Positions 37,197-47,618 are shown, counted from the first letter of the stretch. The stretch: 64,000 bases of DNA from Erythrobacter sp. SD-21 (GCF_000181515.1 NZ_ABCG01000004.1:86001-150000); one strand, 5' to 3'. Notes: generated by a model not told the origin, from the letters alone. Numbers and translations are program-made.

Positions 37197-38084
37197 TCAG
37201 CTGCGCTCGATCGGGTCGGCGGGCCGGTCTCCCAGATTGCGGTGAATGACCGTGGGCGAAAATCCTGCCTTGCGCAAGACCTCGGCGGCGGCCTCTGCAC
37301 TGTAGACCGAGCGATGTCTCCCGCCGGTACAGCCGAAGGCGATGTTGAGATAGCTGCGATCCTGCGCGGCGTAGCGCGGCAACAATTCGAGTAAAGTCTC
37401 GGATATGCGGGCAAAAGCGGGTGCAAAGGCCGGGTCGGCCTCGATACGCGCGGCCACGGGGGCATCGAGACCCGTCAGTTCGCGCAGCTCGGGCACCCAG
37501 TGCGGATTATCGACGAAGCGCATGTCAAAGAGCAGGTCGGCCAGCGGCGGCATCCCGCGCGAAAAGCCGAAGCTCGACACGGTGACGGTCATCGGGCGCG
37601 CTTCCTCGCTGGCGAACTGTTCGCGCACCACCTGCTGGAGCTGGTTGCCGCCAAACGTGCTCGTGTCGATCAGGACCTGCGCCCAGTTTCGCAGCGGTTC
37701 GAGCAGCTCGCGCTCGGCCTTGATGCCGCCCGCCACGGGCCGTTCGCGCGCCAGCGGGTGCGGGCGCCGGGTCTCGTTGTAGCGGCGTTCGAGTTCGGCG
37801 GCCGAACAGTCGATGAAGAGAGTCGAGAGTTCGACATCCTCGCGCGCAGCCAGCGCCTCGGCCTGGGCAATCACCTCGGCGGGCACGAAGCCGCGGGTGC
37901 GCGAATCGAATCCGATGGCGACGGGGCCGTGGTGTTCGCCTTCGACTTCGACGAGGCTGGGCAGGAGCCGGAGCGGGAAATTGTCGATCGCTTCCCAGCC
38001 CATGTCTTCAAGCACCTGCAGCGCGGTCGACTTGCCCGCACCCGACATGCCGGTGACGAGCAGGATCCGGTGCTGCGTCGGCAT
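37197..38084 (-). CDS. rapZ: RNase adapter/nucleotide-binding protein RapZ
   Basis: A 295-residue RapZ family protein. VTGMSGAGKSTALQVLEDMGW is the P-loop region (Gly12-Ser19), IGFDSRTRGF and FSRGMPPLADLLFDMRFVDNP are conserved, and the C-terminal YLNIAFGCTGGRHRSVYSAE is the RNA-binding GCTGG-HRSV motif. In E. coli RapZ directs GlmZ decay; here the location between hprK and EIIA links it to PTS signalling. ATG 38084 is chosen; it lies 19 bp after hprK. Confidence 0.95.
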   Translation of the reverse strand: MPTQHRILLVTGMSGAGKSTALQVLEDMGWEAIDNFPLRLLPSLVEVEGEHHGPVAIGFDSRTRGFVPAEVIAQAEALAAREDVELSTLFIDCSAAELERRYNETRRPHPLARERPVAGGIKAERELLEPLRNWAQVLIDTSTFGGNQLQQVVREQFASEEARPMTVTVSSFGFSRGMPPLADLLFDMRFVDNPHWVPELRELTGLDAPVAARIEADPAFAPAFARISETLLELLPRYAAQDRSYLNIAFGCTGGRHRSVYSAEAAAEVLRKAGFSPTVIHRNLGDRPADPIERS

Positions 38085-38103
38085 ATCGGTCACGGGTAGG
38101 AAC

Positions 38104-38562
38104 TCATTCCGCGGCCTCTTCGCCCTTGCTGCCGATTTCGGGTACCGCGAGGCCGTGTTTGCCCAGCGCGAATTCGGCGCGCAGCGCCTGCGTCGCGTCG
38201 CCGGGCCGGAACAGCAGCACGGGAATGCCGGTCTGGGCGAGCTTGGTGGTGGCCAGCTCCATCGGATAGCGCGGGGCAAGCGTGGTCAGCTGGAGGACCA
38301 GCGCAATCGGCGCTTCGCAGGTGGGCAGCTCGACGAGGCCGACGTTGCGAACCTCGAGCAGGCCGCGCGTGGTCTTGGGCGGGCAGGCGAGAGGATAGCC
38401 GTCGACATCGTCGATGATGAGGCCGTCGTCGCCGATCAGCGTCGCCCCGCGGTCGATCAGGGCAAGCGCGAGCGAGCTCTTGCCGCTGCCCGATTCGCCC
38501 GCGATCAGCAGGCCACGTCCGTCAATGGCGACGGCGGTCACATTGGGAAGACGGGTCTTCAT
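38104..38562 (-). CDS. hprK: HPr kinase/phosphorylase, short form
   Basis: A 152-residue protein, half the size of the Bacillus enzyme, that keeps only the C-terminal catalytic part. LLIAGESGSGKSSLALALID is the P-loop (residues 22-29), TLIGDDGLIIDDVDGY and the RGLLEVRNVG signature follow. It should phosphorylate HPr on Ser50. Loss of the N-terminal half is usual in alphaproteobacteria. The ATG overlaps the chvG stop (ATGA), so chvG and hprK are translationally coupled. Confidence 0.93.
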   Translation of the reverse strand: MKTRLPNVTAVAIDGRGLLIAGESGSGKSSLALALIDRGATLIGDDGLIIDDVDGYPLACPPKTTRGLLEVRNVGLVELPTCEAPIALVLQLTTLAPRYPMELATTKLAQTGIPVLLFRPGDATQALRAEFALGKHGLAVPEIGSKGEEAAE

Positions 38563-40124
38563 CGCGCGGCCGGCAGGTCGAGCACGAAACATGCGCCGCT
38601 GCCCCCGTCGCTGCGGCCCTCGACATGGAGCGAGCCTTCAAGCGCTTCGGCAATGGTCCGACCGATCGCGAGGCCGAGGCCCGAATGGTTGCCGAAATCC
38701 TCGCCCTCGGGGCGGTCGGAATGGAAACGGTGGAACACTTTCTCTCGCTTTTCCTCCGGGATACCCGGACCCTCGTCGCAAACCGTCAGGATGACACGCC
38801 CTTCGCGCCGGACGAGCCGCGCGTCAATAGCGCCGCCCTCGGGAGAGAAGGACACGGCGTTGTCGAGCAGGTTCTGGATGATGCGTTCGAGTCGCATGCC
38901 GACGCCTTCGACTGTATGCGCTTCGCCCTCGGTGGAAATGCTCACCGCGCGGCCTTCGTTCTCTCCGCGCTCTTCGCGGCTGACGACCGTGTGACGCAGC
39001 AGTTCGGCCATGTCGACGCGCTCGAATTCGGTGCGCGACATTTCCGCATCGATCCGGCTGGCATCCGAAATCTCGGTCACGAGACGGTCGATCCGGCGCA
39101 CGTCGTGTGTCGCGATATCGAGCAGTTGCGCGCGCAGTTCGGGGTCTTCCACCTTGCCGAGGCTTTCGGTAGCGCTGCGCAGGCTCGCGAGCGGGTTCTT
39201 GATTTCGTGCGCCACGTCGGCGGCGAAGCTCTCGACCGCGTCGATACGGTGGCGCAGCGCCCCGGTCATGTCGGAAATGGCGCGGGCCAGCATTCCGATC
39301 TCGTCGCGCCGGTCGGGCAGGCGGGGGACTTCCACCTGCCGGTCGCGCCCCTGCCGCACGCGGACCGCCGCCTGCACCAGTTCGCGCAAGGGCCGTACGA
39401 TGGTCTGGGCGAGGAAGAAGCTGAGCAGCGTCGAGACGAGCAGGAACAGGAGGACGACAAGCGCCACCGTGGTGCGCGCCTCGCGGACCGACTGGGTGAT
39501 GTCGACCGGATTGCGCGTGATCATCAGCGTATCGCCTTCGAGCCCGACGGGGGCGGCGGCGTTGATGACATGAGTGCCGTCGGGCGCGTCGCGCAGCACG
39601 ATCTGGGTGAGACTTTCCTCGCGCGCCCGCACGAGCTCGGGCCAGGCTGCGGCCTCGTCCGCCTCGGGCTCGCGGTAATCGGGCAGGGCGGGGGCGCCCA
39701 CCACGCGGTCGAACCAGCGGTCCATCCGCAGCGCGAAATCGGTCTGGTCGACTTCCGCAGGCTCGGGCAGGTCGAAGCTGGGCGGCGCGAGCTGGAAGCT
39801 ATCCGATTCCAGGTTTCCTTCCGGCCCGTAGACCCGGATACGCAGGCGCTGTTCCTTGCCGATCTGGATCAGCAGCGCGTCCTGTCGCTGGGGCGTCGCA
39901 CCGGCAAGCGCTTCGGCGGTGATTTGCGCTTCGACCAGAGCCAGCTTGAACCGCTCGTCGAGCAGCTGCTTGCGGTAACTGTCGAGATAAAGCACGCCGC
40001 CGCCCAGCAGCACCAGCGGCAGGACATTCACGAAGAGGATGCGGCTGGTGAGCGAAAGCCGCCGCGACCAGCGCAGCTTTTCAAGCCGCGGATCGCCCCG
40101 AAGGACGTTTTCCCTCTCAGCCAT
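38559..40124 (-). CDS. chvG: sensor histidine kinase ChvG/ExoS
   Basis: A 521-residue kinase. Membrane helices at about 28-48 and 218-240 flank a periplasmic loop of about 170 residues; a HAMP domain follows ([17 protein letters not shown]), then the dimerisation and phosphotransfer helix [17 protein letters not shown] with His306, and the ATPase region [22 protein letters not shown] and [14 protein letters not shown]. ChvG senses acid or cell-envelope stress in rhizobia. ATG 40124 overlaps the chvI stop by eight bases. Confidence 0.95.
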   Translation of the reverse strand: MAERENVLRGDPRLEKLRWSRRLSLTSRILFVNVLPLVLLGGGVLYLDSYRKQLLDERFKLALVEAQITAEALAGATPQRQDALLIQIGKEQRLRIRVYGPEGNLESDSFQLAPPSFDLPEPAEVDQTDFALRMDRWFDRVVGAPALPDYREPEADEAAAWPELVRAREESLTQIVLRDAPDGTHVINAAAPVGLEGDTLMITRNPVDITQSVREARTTVALVVLLFLLVSTLLSFFLAQTIVRPLRELVQAAVRVRQGRDRQVEVPRLPDRRDEIGMLARAISDMTGALRHRIDAVESFAADVAHEIKNPLASLRSATESLGKVEDPELRAQLLDIATHDVRRIDRLVTEISDASRIDAEMSRTEFERVDMAELLRHTVVSREERGENEGRAVSISTEGEAHTVEGVGMRLERIIQNLLDNAVSFSPEGGAIDARLVRREGRVILTVCDEGPGIPEEKREKVFHRFHSDRPEGEDFGNHSGLGLAIGRTIAEALEGSLHVEGRSDGGSGACFVLDLPAAR

Positions 40125-40869
40125 CGCTGAAACTGTATCCCGCGCCATAAAGCGTCTCGATGGCCGAGAACTGGTTATCGACGCTGCGGAACTTGCGGCG
40201 CATGCGCTTGATATGGCTGTCCACCGTGCGATCGTCGACGAAGACATCGTCCGGATAGGCGGCATCCATCAGCTGGTTGCGGCTCTTGATCACGCCGGGA
40301 TGCAGCGCCAGCGCCTCCAGCAGCAGGAATTCGGTTACGGTGAGCGAGACCGGCTTGCCGTCCCAGGTCACGTGGTGGCGCGCCGGGTCCATCCGCAGGC
40401 GCCCGCGCTCGATCACTTCGGACGCAAGCTCGCCCGGCTCGATCGGCAACGGGCGGCGCGCGTCGCTGCGGCGCAGGATCGCGCGGATGCGGGCGAGCAG
40501 CAGGCGCAGGCTGAACGGCTTGGCGATGTAATCATCCGCCCCCATCTGGAGGCCGGCTTCCTCGTCCTGCTCGTCATCCTTGCTGGTAAGGAAGATGACC
40601 GGCAGGGGCGAATGATCGCGCAGCCGCCGCAGCAGCTCCATCCCGTCCATCTTGGGCATCTTGATATCGAAAATAGCAAGGTCGGGCGGGTTACCGAGCA
40701 GGGCGGACAAGGCCGCCTCGCCGTCGGAATAGACGCGCGTGGCGAAGCCTTCGGCCTGCAAGGCGATCGAAACTGTGGTCAGAATGTTACGATCGTCGTC
40801 GACCAGCGCGATTACCGTGCGGTCGTCATCCTGGTGCGGCGTCGCGCCCTGTCCGGCTTCACTGTCCAT
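40117..40869 (-). CDS. chvI: response regulator ChvI
   Basis: A 250-residue OmpR/PhoB-type regulator. The receiver domain has [11 protein letters not shown], the phospho-acceptor [14 protein letters not shown] (Asp68) and ITSK-like LTSKDDEQ; the C-terminal winged helix has [25 protein letters not shown] and [15 protein letters not shown]. The partner kinase follows directly. It is divergent to pckA across 185 bp, and ChvI-type regulators are known to control pckA in rhizobia. Confidence 0.96.
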   Translation of the reverse strand: MDSEAGQGATPHQDDDRTVIALVDDDRNILTTVSIALQAEGFATRVYSDGEAALSALLGNPPDLAIFDIKMPKMDGMELLRRLRDHSPLPVIFLTSKDDEQDEEAGLQMGADDYIAKPFSLRLLLARIRAILRRSDARRPLPIEPGELASEVIERGRLRMDPARHHVTWDGKPVSLTVTEFLLLEALALHPGVIKSRNQLMDAAYPDDVFVDDRTVDSHIKRMRRKFRSVDNQFSAIETLYGAGYSFSDG

Positions 40870-41054
40870 ATTCCAGCCGGTTAACGCAGTTCGGCAGTCA
40901 AGACAACGCGCAGCCTCACGCGGAGGGCGAATTCGGCAGCCACATCATTTGACGTTGCGTGAGCTTGGGACTATTGGCCATGACGACGGACGCGCATTCG
41001 TATGCGCGCGCGATTCACGCCACCGATACCGCCACTCTTTCGCTGGAGATTTCA
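40870..41054. promoter_or_regulatory. divergent promoter region between chvI and pckA
   Basis: 185 bp between two divergent genes. The pckA ribosome-binding site GGAG (41045-41048) is clear. I could not identify a sure -10/-35 pair or ChvI site. The DNA also keeps the pckA frame open up to 40959, but codons there are not conserved with PckA. Confidence 0.5.
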
Positions 41055-42644
41055 GTGACCACCGCACTTTCCCACTCGCTTGCCGCGCAGGGCATCGAGA
41101 CCGCTGCGACGATCCACCCCAACCTCACATCGGAAGAGCTGACCGCTACCGCGCTCGAGCGCGGCGAAGGCCGCCGCACCAAGGAAGGCCCGCTGGTGGT
41201 GGAAACCGGCAAGCACACCGGCCGGAGCGCGAAGGACAAGTTCATTGTCCGCAACGCCGAGACCGAAGACACGGTGTGGTGGGACAACAACGCCTCGATG
41301 ACGCCGGAGCATTTTGCCGCGCTCAAGGAAGACTTCTTGGCCGCCGTGGCCGACAAGTCGGACCTGTTCGTCGCGGACCTGTTCGGCGGTTCGCAGCCCG
41401 AATATCGCGTGAAGGTGCGCGTCATCAACGAGCTCGCTTGGCACAACCAGTTTATCCGCACGCTGCTGGTTCGCCCGACGGCAAGCGAACTCGAAGGCTT
41501 CATGCCCGAATACACCATCATCGACCTGCCGACCTTCCAGGCCGACCCGGCGCGTCACGGTACGCGCAGTGAGACGGTGATCGCGGTCAATCTCGAAGAA
41601 AAGCTGATCCTCATCGGCGGCACGAAATACGCTGGCGAGATGAAGAAGAGCGTCTTCGGGATCCTCAACTACCTGCTGCCGCCGAAGGGCGTGATGCCGA
41701 TGCACTGCTCGGCTAATATCGGCCCCGACGGCAAGAGCGCAGTCTTCTTCGGCCTGTCGGGTACCGGCAAGACCACGCTTTCGGCCGACGCCAGCCGCAC
41801 GCTTATCGGCGATGACGAGCATGGCTGGTCGGACACGGCGGTGTTCAACTTCGAAGGCGGCTGCTACGCCAAGATGATCCGCCTCGATCCCGAGAGCGAG
41901 CCGGAAATCTACGCCACCACCAAGATGGAGGGCACCGTCCTCGAAAATGTGGTGATGGACGAGAATGGCGAGATCGACCTCGACGACAACAGCCTCGCGG
42001 AGAACACCCGCGGCGCCTATCCGCTGTCTTCGATCCCCAACACCAGCGACGACAACCTCGGCCCGCCGCCGTCGAACGTCATCATGCTGACCGCCGATGC
42101 CTTCGGCGTGCTGCCTCCGATCGCGCGTTTGACTCCCGACCAAGCGATGTATCACTTCCTGTCGGGCTACACCGCCAAGGTCGCCGGCACCGAAATCGGC
42201 GTGACCGAGCCGACCGCGACCTTCAGCACCTGCTTCGGCGCGCCCTTCATGCCGCGTCACCCGAGTGTTTACGGCAACCTCCTGAAGAAGCGCATTGCCG
42301 AAGGCGGGGCGCAATGCTGGCTGGTCAACACCGGCTGGACTGGCGGCAAGTATGGCGTCGGCAGCCGCATGCCGATCAAGGCCACCCGCGCGCTGCTCAA
42401 CGCCGCGCTCGACGGCAGCCTCAATGACGCGGAATTCCGCAAGGACCCGAACTTCGGCTTCGATGTGCCGGTTTCCGTCCCGGGCGTCGACAGCACCATC
42501 CTCAACCCGCGCGCGACGTGGGACGACAAGGACGAATACGACCGCACCGCGCACAAGCTGGTGCAGCTGTTCGTGGACAATTTCGAACCCTTCGCCGCCC
42601 ATGTCGACCAAGGCGTGCGCGACGCTGCTCCCGCAGCAGCCTGA
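41055..42644 (+). CDS. pckA: phosphoenolpyruvate carboxykinase (ATP)
   Basis: A 529-residue ATP-dependent PEPCK that converts oxaloacetate to phosphoenolpyruvate in gluconeogenesis. [53 protein letters not shown] (P-loop) and IGDDEHGW are all present, and [17 protein letters not shown] is near the C-terminus. The GTG at 41055 has GGAG six bases before it and gives [13 protein letters not shown], so I prefer it over the ATG at 40959. A strong terminator follows. Confidence 0.97.
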   Translation: MTTALSHSLAAQGIETAATIHPNLTSEELTATALERGEGRRTKEGPLVVETGKHTGRSAKDKFIVRNAETEDTVWWDNNASMTPEHFAALKEDFLAAVADKSDLFVADLFGGSQPEYRVKVRVINELAWHNQFIRTLLVRPTASELEGFMPEYTIIDLPTFQADPARHGTRSETVIAVNLEEKLILIGGTKYAGEMKKSVFGILNYLLPPKGVMPMHCSANIGPDGKSAVFFGLSGTGKTTLSADASRTLIGDDEHGWSDTAVFNFEGGCYAKMIRLDPESEPEIYATTKMEGTVLENVVMDENGEIDLDDNSLAENTRGAYPLSSIPNTSDDNLGPPPSNVIMLTADAFGVLPPIARLTPDQAMYHFLSGYTAKVAGTEIGVTEPTATFSTCFGAPFMPRHPSVYGNLLKKRIAEGGAQCWLVNTGWTGGKYGVGSRMPIKATRALLNAALDGSLNDAEFRKDPNFGFDVPVSVPGVDSTILNPRATWDDKDEYDRTAHKLVQLFVDNFEPFAAHVDQGVRDAAPAAA

Positions 42645-42683
42645 CGAGATAGCCTGCAAGCGCAGGCGTACAGTTGGAGAGGA

Positions 42684-42733
42684 GGCCCCCGGCCGCGCCA
42701 AGGAGAGAGGGCGCGGACCGGGGGCTTTAAATT
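42684..42733 (+). terminator. intrinsic terminator after pckA
   Basis: GCCCCCGGCCGCGCC pairs with GGCGCGGACCGGGGGC (about 15 bp, one bulge) and is followed by TTTAAATTT. It lies 40 bp after the pckA stop. Confidence 0.88.
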
Positions 42734-42785
42734 TGCGCGTTCCCCCTTCATGCTGCGGAAAGCCCCCATGCGCGATAGGACCGCC

Positions 42786-43607
42786 ATGAATTTTCGCTCG
42801 TTTTGCCTGCCCCTCTTCGCGCTCGGCTTCGCGATTCCGCTGGCCGCGCAGGAAGCTGCGCCTCCGGTAGCGGTGGAGGAGGCGTACAGTGGGCCGACGG
42901 TCTACAGGGCCGAAGTTCTCGCCATTTACCCCCATGATACAGAGGCCTTCACGCAGGGCCTGCTTTGGCACGACGGCGCGCTTTACGAAAGCACGGGCAG
43001 GAAAGGGCGGTCGGTCGTGCGCAAAGTCGATTTGGCGACCGGCGAAGCGCTCCTGCAGAGCGCCATTCCAGCCGACCAGTTCGGCGAAGGCCTCGCGCTG
43101 GCGGGTGGTGATCTCGTCAGTCTCACATGGCGCGACGGTGTCATTCACCGCTGGGATGCCAAGACGCTCGAACAAAAGGCCGTGCGCGCCGACTACCCAC
43201 TCGAAGGCTGGGGCCTGACCACTTCGAACGAGGGCCTCGTCCATTCCGACGGAAGCGCAACCTTGCGCATTCTCGACCCCGAGACATTTGAGGTGCGTCG
43301 CAGCGTCGATGTCACCATGAACGATCGCCCCTTGCGCCGTCTTAACGAGCTCGAGATGATCGACGGGCTGGTCTTCGCCAACATCTGGGAGACGGCGTTC
43401 ATCGTCGCCATCGACCCCACTGATGGCGTGGTCAAGCGCCTCATCGACCTTCGTGCGCTCGTTCAAAGAGTCCCCGTCTCAGGCTCCGATGCGGTGCTTA
43501 ACGGCATTGCATGGGACGCGGAGAACCGCCGCATGTTCGTTACCGGCAAGCTCTGGCCATCCCTGTTCGAAATTACGCTGCTGGAGACCGAAGCGCAGGT
43601 GCGTTGA
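42786..43607 (+). CDS. glutaminyl-peptide cyclotransferase (beta-propeller type)
   Basis: A 273-residue exported protein: signal peptide to about residue 22 (FALGFAIPLAAQEA), then a propeller of the plant/bacterial glutamine cyclotransferase family. YPHDTEAFTQGLLWHDGALYESTG, FGEGLALAGGDLVSLTW, GWGLTTSNEGLVHSDGS and LNELEMIDGLVFANIWET are the family's repeat motifs. It cyclises N-terminal Gln to pyroglutamate. An in-frame ATG at 42768 would add six residues; 42786 best fits the signal peptide. Confidence 0.92.
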   Translation: MNFRSFCLPLFALGFAIPLAAQEAAPPVAVEEAYSGPTVYRAEVLAIYPHDTEAFTQGLLWHDGALYESTGRKGRSVVRKVDLATGEALLQSAIPADQFGEGLALAGGDLVSLTWRDGVIHRWDAKTLEQKAVRADYPLEGWGLTTSNEGLVHSDGSATLRILDPETFEVRRSVDVTMNDRPLRRLNELEMIDGLVFANIWETAFIVAIDPTDGVVKRLIDLRALVQRVPVSGSDAVLNGIAWDAENRRMFVTGKLWPSLFEITLLETEAQVR

Positions 43608-43619
43608 GATACTCAATCT

Positions 43620-45158
43620 CTAGCTTCTAATTTCCTCTTCTTCATCTGAATCAACCATCTCGTTGATATCGATTTTGACCGACTGACCCTCTTTGGCGGT
43701 TACAAGGTGGTCGATCAATTGAGATGCCAGACGGGCCCTGCTTCCTCCGTGGGGATTGGCCGCTACGGGCCCGAGAATGTCGGCTGCGAGCCTCGGATAG
43801 CCTTGCGAAGCGAACATCGAAGCGAGGGTGACGGTCAAACCGTGATCGAAAGGTGCCAATTGGGAAGCCCGTTCAAGGGCGGCCTGGGCATTCTCCGACG
43901 GCGCCAAGCCACGTTCGATTTCACTGCGATAGAGATAGATCAGAGGAATAGGATGATCATTCTCGATCCGGTTTAAGGCCATGATCGGCTCGAGCGCGAC
44001 GGTATAGAAGGGTGCCGCGTCATCGGCATCCTCTGCTTTGGCGAACAGAGCGTAGATTTTCTGTACGTAGGCATTGGTACGGGCCGGATCGAGAGAGATT
44101 GCCTGATCGGCCGTGACGATGGCCGCATCGTGCAGACCTGCATCGTGTTTCGCTTCGGCGAGCGCTGCCAGAACCTCAGCGTCATCGGAATAGCGTGACG
44201 CGATCTCACGCGCATCCGAGAGGATATCCGGAGCATCCTCCTCGCCGACCCCGCGCCTCGATCGCATGATGACCGGCATCATCGCATCCATGCCCTCGCT
44301 GAGCCGACGCACGGTGACGTTCGAGATGACTATATCTTCCGATGCATAACGCGTTGCCGCCATTCGCCGCTGGCGATTGTAGGAGCGCAACTCACTCTCG
44401 AGTTGGTCCAGATCACCGAATACAGCGTTTGCTGCTGCCAGGGAGCCATGGCCTTCCGCCACAGCCGCCCAATACCGGGAAAGCTGGCCAGCCCGCTCAG
44501 GCGAGTACGTGAGGTAATGGAATAGCAGCCATGAACGCCCGTAGAACGCGTCATATCGGTTGCCTCGGCGCTCGGCATAGGTAGCCCGATCGAGCAAAGC
44601 CATGAGGGGGACCTCCCGCGCATTGGCAAGTTCGTAGGCGCGGTTGTTGTTGGGCATACCTATCGTAACCGAACCATCCCGACCGAATTCTGCCGACGAG
44701 AAATATTCTGCGGCACCTTCACTGAGCCAACGCGGCATAGCGTGGCGCGAGGTAGAGATCAGGAAATGGTGCGCGTATTCATGAAGCAGGATCTGCGTGC
44801 TGAAACTGTCGCGATCCCAAAGGCGAATATATGGCGTAAATGCCACTGATGCGCCAGCCCGGGGAACGTAGAAGCCGGCTACCGCGCTATTTCGGTTTCC
44901 GTAGAGTTCTTTTAATCGGGTCTCGCTGCCCACGACATAGATCGTGACCCTGTTAGATGGACTGGGCGAGTCTATTTTCCGACCGGTGCGCAGCTCCATT
45001 GCCGCATGAAACCGTTCGAGTGTCTCTGCGAATTCGCGCACGTCGCGTTCGGATGTATCGGCGTAAATGACGAAATGTTCGCTGGCGGCTTCGCGCCATG
45101 CGGCGACCGCCGGTGTGGTCAGGCCGGCTAATGCCAGTAATGCTATCCAGAATTTCAT
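43620..45158 (-). CDS. exported gluzincin-like peptidase with TPR-like tail
   Basis: A 512-residue protein with a signal peptide (cleavage near AVAAWRE). LLHEYAHHFL gives the zinc motif His126-Glu-x-x-His130, and WLSEGAAEYF gives a likely third ligand Glu148, the DUF1570-type gluzincin pattern. From about residue 290 on, helical repeats look like TPRs (AEVLAALAEAKHDAGLHDAAI, TNAYVQKIYALFAKAEDAD). It ends in an acidic patch (DSDEEEEIRS). Predicted periplasmic. Codon use is somewhat more A/T-rich than around it. ATG 45158 is chosen because the signal peptide starts there. Confidence 0.75.
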   Translation of the reverse strand: MKFWIALLALAGLTTPAVAAWREAASEHFVIYADTSERDVREFAETLERFHAAMELRTGRKIDSPSPSNRVTIYVVGSETRLKELYGNRNSAVAGFYVPRAGASVAFTPYIRLWDRDSFSTQILLHEYAHHFLISTSRHAMPRWLSEGAAEYFSSAEFGRDGSVTIGMPNNNRAYELANAREVPLMALLDRATYAERRGNRYDAFYGRSWLLFHYLTYSPERAGQLSRYWAAVAEGHGSLAAANAVFGDLDQLESELRSYNRQRRMAATRYASEDIVISNVTVRRLSEGMDAMMPVIMRSRRGVGEEDAPDILSDAREIASRYSDDAEVLAALAEAKHDAGLHDAAIVTADQAISLDPARTNAYVQKIYALFAKAEDADDAAPFYTVALEPIMALNRIENDHPIPLIYLYRSEIERGLAPSENAQAALERASQLAPFDHGLTVTLASMFASQGYPRLAADILGPVAANPHGGSRARLASQLIDHLVTAKEGQSVKIDINEMVDSDEEEEIRS

Positions 45159-45237
45159 TGCGACCCCCCAAGTTTGCGATTCGCTTGCTTGGTGTAAGCT
45201 TGGCGATTGGATGTAAGGATGCAAGACTGTGTGACGA

Positions 45238-47076
45238 TCACCCCTTCGCCCCTTCGATATAGCGCGTCACATTGGATTCCATCACGTTCATCGGCGCGTT
45301 GCCGCCCAGCACGACGGCATCGTTGAAGGCCTTGAAGTCGTAGGCGCTGGCGAGCGCGGCCTGCGCCCGTTCGCGCTGCGCGACGATGCGGCTGTGGCCG
45401 AGCTTGTAGCCGGTCGCCTGCCCCGGCCAGCTGCAATAGCGGTCGACCTCGCCCGCCACTTCCTCGGGCTTGGAGCCGTTGCGCTCGACGAAGAACTGGC
45501 GCGCCTGCTCGCGGCTCCAGCCCTTGGCGTGGAGCCCTGTGTCGACGACCATGCGGCAGGCGCGGAAGGCGAGGGACTGGAGATAGCCGAGACGACCCAC
45601 CTTGAATTCGTCATAGGCGCCCAGTTCGTCGGCTATCTGCTCGCCATAAAGCGCCCAGCCTTCGCTGAAGGGGTTGAAGGCGAGGATCGAGCGGATGAGC
45701 GGCAGGCGATTGGAATATTCGCCCTCCCAGACGTGGCCGGGGATCGTCTCGTGATAGGTGAGATCGGCGAGGTCGTATTTGCGGTGCAGGTCGGTGGTGC
45801 GCAGGTTGATCCAGAAGCGGCCCGGAATGGTGCCGTCCTTGCTGCCCGCCCCGCCATAAGCGCCCGGTGCGCCCGCTTCCTCGGCCACCGGGATGCGCGT
45901 GACTTCGAGATTCGGGTCGACCAGTGTGTTAAAGGCGCGCGGCATCTGGCCCCTGATCCAGTCGATGCGCTCGTTGATGAAGGCGAAGATCTCCTCGCGG
46001 CCCTTGTCGCCTTCGGAGAATTTGTAGCGCGGGTCGTCGCCCAGCACCTGCATCCGGTCGCCCACCGAACCTTCGGTATATCCGATTTCGCGCAGGATCG
46101 GGTCCATGCGCGCGTGCAGGGCTTCCAGCTCGTCGAGCCCCTGCCGGTGCACCTCGTCGGGCGAAAGCGTGGTGGTGGTGCTGGAGCGCAGCGCCCAGGC
46201 GTAGAATTCGTCGCCGTGCGGACGCGCGGAAATGCCCGGCGCCGACGTGGCGACGGCGCGTTCGGCCTGCAATTCCTGGAGCTGGGCGAACAGCGCCTGC
46301 GCGATGGGGCCGGTTTCCAGCGCGAGGGCCGTATCGGCGCGGGTTTCGGGCAGGCCGGCCTCGGCCAGCTTGGCGCGAAGATCGCTGGCGAAGAGTTCGC
46401 CCTTGCCCGCACTCTCGATGGTCTGCTCCATCTGGCGGATCGCCTTGTCGAGCAGGAAGTCCGGCGGCACCACGCCCATGGCGCGCGCGGCGCGAATGCG
46501 CTCGAGCTCGCCGCCGAGGACCTTGGGCACTTCTTGCAGCCGTTCGACATAGGCTTCGGCGTCGCTGGCGCTTGTCACCATGTGCGTCGACTGCATGAAG
46601 CGGGGCAGGCCGATATAGGCGCCGACGTTCTGGATCACGACATAGGGCGCGGTGCGCCAGCTGCCGACCGGCACGTCGCCATAGGGAAGCGCAAAGCCGT
46701 CGAGCGCGAGTTCATAGGCGCTTTCGACCACTTCGAGATTGGTTACATTGGTGCTGTCCAGCCCGCCGCGCGGGAAAGCGCGGACGCGGGCGAGGTCATT
46801 TTTCAACGTCGCGGCGTAGGCGTCCTGCCCCTCCGGCGAGGCGTCACCCAGCTGGCTGCGCAGGTAGGCGTATTGCCCGGTATCGACGCCGAGACCCGTT
46901 GCGCGGCCCGGCTCATGCTTGAGCAAATTGTAGGCAACGTCCTCGAGCAGCGCCTCGGCCGTCTGGGCCGATGGTCCGCGCGGAACGCTGGCGCATCCGC
47001 CAAGGGTGAGGGCAGTCGTCGCGCCAAGTCCTGCGAGGACTTGGCGGCGGGTGGCTTCGAATGTGCGTTTGGTCAT
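45238..47076 (-). CDS. DUF885 family putative metallopeptidase, Tat lipoprotein
   Basis: A 612-residue protein with a twin-arginine signal (EATRRQVLAGLGATTAL) ending in a lipobox LGGCAS (Cys28). The DUF885 core holds YHETIPGHVWEGEY, a zinc-type HExxxGH motif, and late residues GWALYGEQIADELGAY supply a possible third ligand Glu. Length matches the family (about 590-620). The natural substrate is not known. The upstream gene on the same strand is DUF3597 (38 bp away). Confidence 0.88.
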   Translation of the reverse strand: MTKRTFEATRRQVLAGLGATTALTLGGCASVPRGPSAQTAEALLEDVAYNLLKHEPGRATGLGVDTGQYAYLRSQLGDASPEGQDAYAATLKNDLARVRAFPRGGLDSTNVTNLEVVESAYELALDGFALPYGDVPVGSWRTAPYVVIQNVGAYIGLPRFMQSTHMVTSASDAEAYVERLQEVPKVLGGELERIRAARAMGVVPPDFLLDKAIRQMEQTIESAGKGELFASDLRAKLAEAGLPETRADTALALETGPIAQALFAQLQELQAERAVATSAPGISARPHGDEFYAWALRSSTTTTLSPDEVHRQGLDELEALHARMDPILREIGYTEGSVGDRMQVLGDDPRYKFSEGDKGREEIFAFINERIDWIRGQMPRAFNTLVDPNLEVTRIPVAEEAGAPGAYGGAGSKDGTIPGRFWINLRTTDLHRKYDLADLTYHETIPGHVWEGEYSNRLPLIRSILAFNPFSEGWALYGEQIADELGAYDEFKVGRLGYLQSLAFRACRMVVDTGLHAKGWSREQARQFFVERNGSKPEEVAGEVDRYCSWPGQATGYKLGHSRIVAQRERAQAALASAYDFKAFNDAVVLGGNAPMNVMESNVTRYIEGAKG

Positions 47077-47114
47077 GCGGGAAGCATGTGCGCTCCCCGC
47101 ATAACCCTGTCAAA

Positions 47115-47492
47115 TCAATCGAGATATTCAGGCGGCACCTTGCCGCCGTTCGCCGACAGTTCGCGCATGGCGCGCTTGTGCAGCCAGAGGTTGTCTTCCG
47201 CGCTGCCCGAGTAATCCTCGCGGCCCAGCTCGGTCGCCAGCGCCTTGCGGTTCTCGTAGGAGGAATCGACCCCGATCAGCTTCATCAGGTCGACGATCGA
47301 GGTGCGCCAGTTGAGGCGGTCCGCACCGGGCATGGAATCGAGGCTGTTCTCGACATCGACAACCGGGGTTGCGCGGCTCTGCGTCACCGGCGCATCGGCC
47401 CAGGCGTTGCCGGTCTTGGTATCGGCCGGGACTTCGTTGGCCTTGGCTTCCCTGCCGAAAATCGCGTTCTTGATGCTGCTGAAAATTCCCAT
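47115..47492 (-). CDS. DUF3597 domain protein
   Basis: A 125-residue protein. MGIFSSIKNAIFG and, after a variable linker, VDVENSLDSMPGADRLNWRTSIVDLMKLIGVDSS with RKALATELGREDYSGSAEDNLWLHKRAM are DUF3597 signatures. The C-terminal half is a small helical domain; function is unknown. It is divergent from the small membrane protein gene at 47619. Confidence 0.92.
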   Translation of the reverse strand: MGIFSSIKNAIFGREAKANEVPADTKTGNAWADAPVTQSRATPVVDVENSLDSMPGADRLNWRTSIVDLMKLIGVDSSYENRKALATELGREDYSGSAEDNLWLHKRAMRELSANGGKVPPEYLD

Positions 47493-47618
47493 GGCTCACT
47501 CCCCGTTAAATGCGGGTGCGGCGAAGGTGCCGCCTTCTCGCATTACCAACGGCAGGATTGCGCGCGCGTTCCTGCGCGAAGGATTCCCAAAGAGGGAAGG
47601 GGAGGCTATTGGGGAGGC

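Noticed and set aside
41052..43466. An 804-codon minus-strand frame opposite pckA and the glutaminyl cyclase
   Set aside because: Antisense of two well-recognised genes, low-complexity protein, no start signals.
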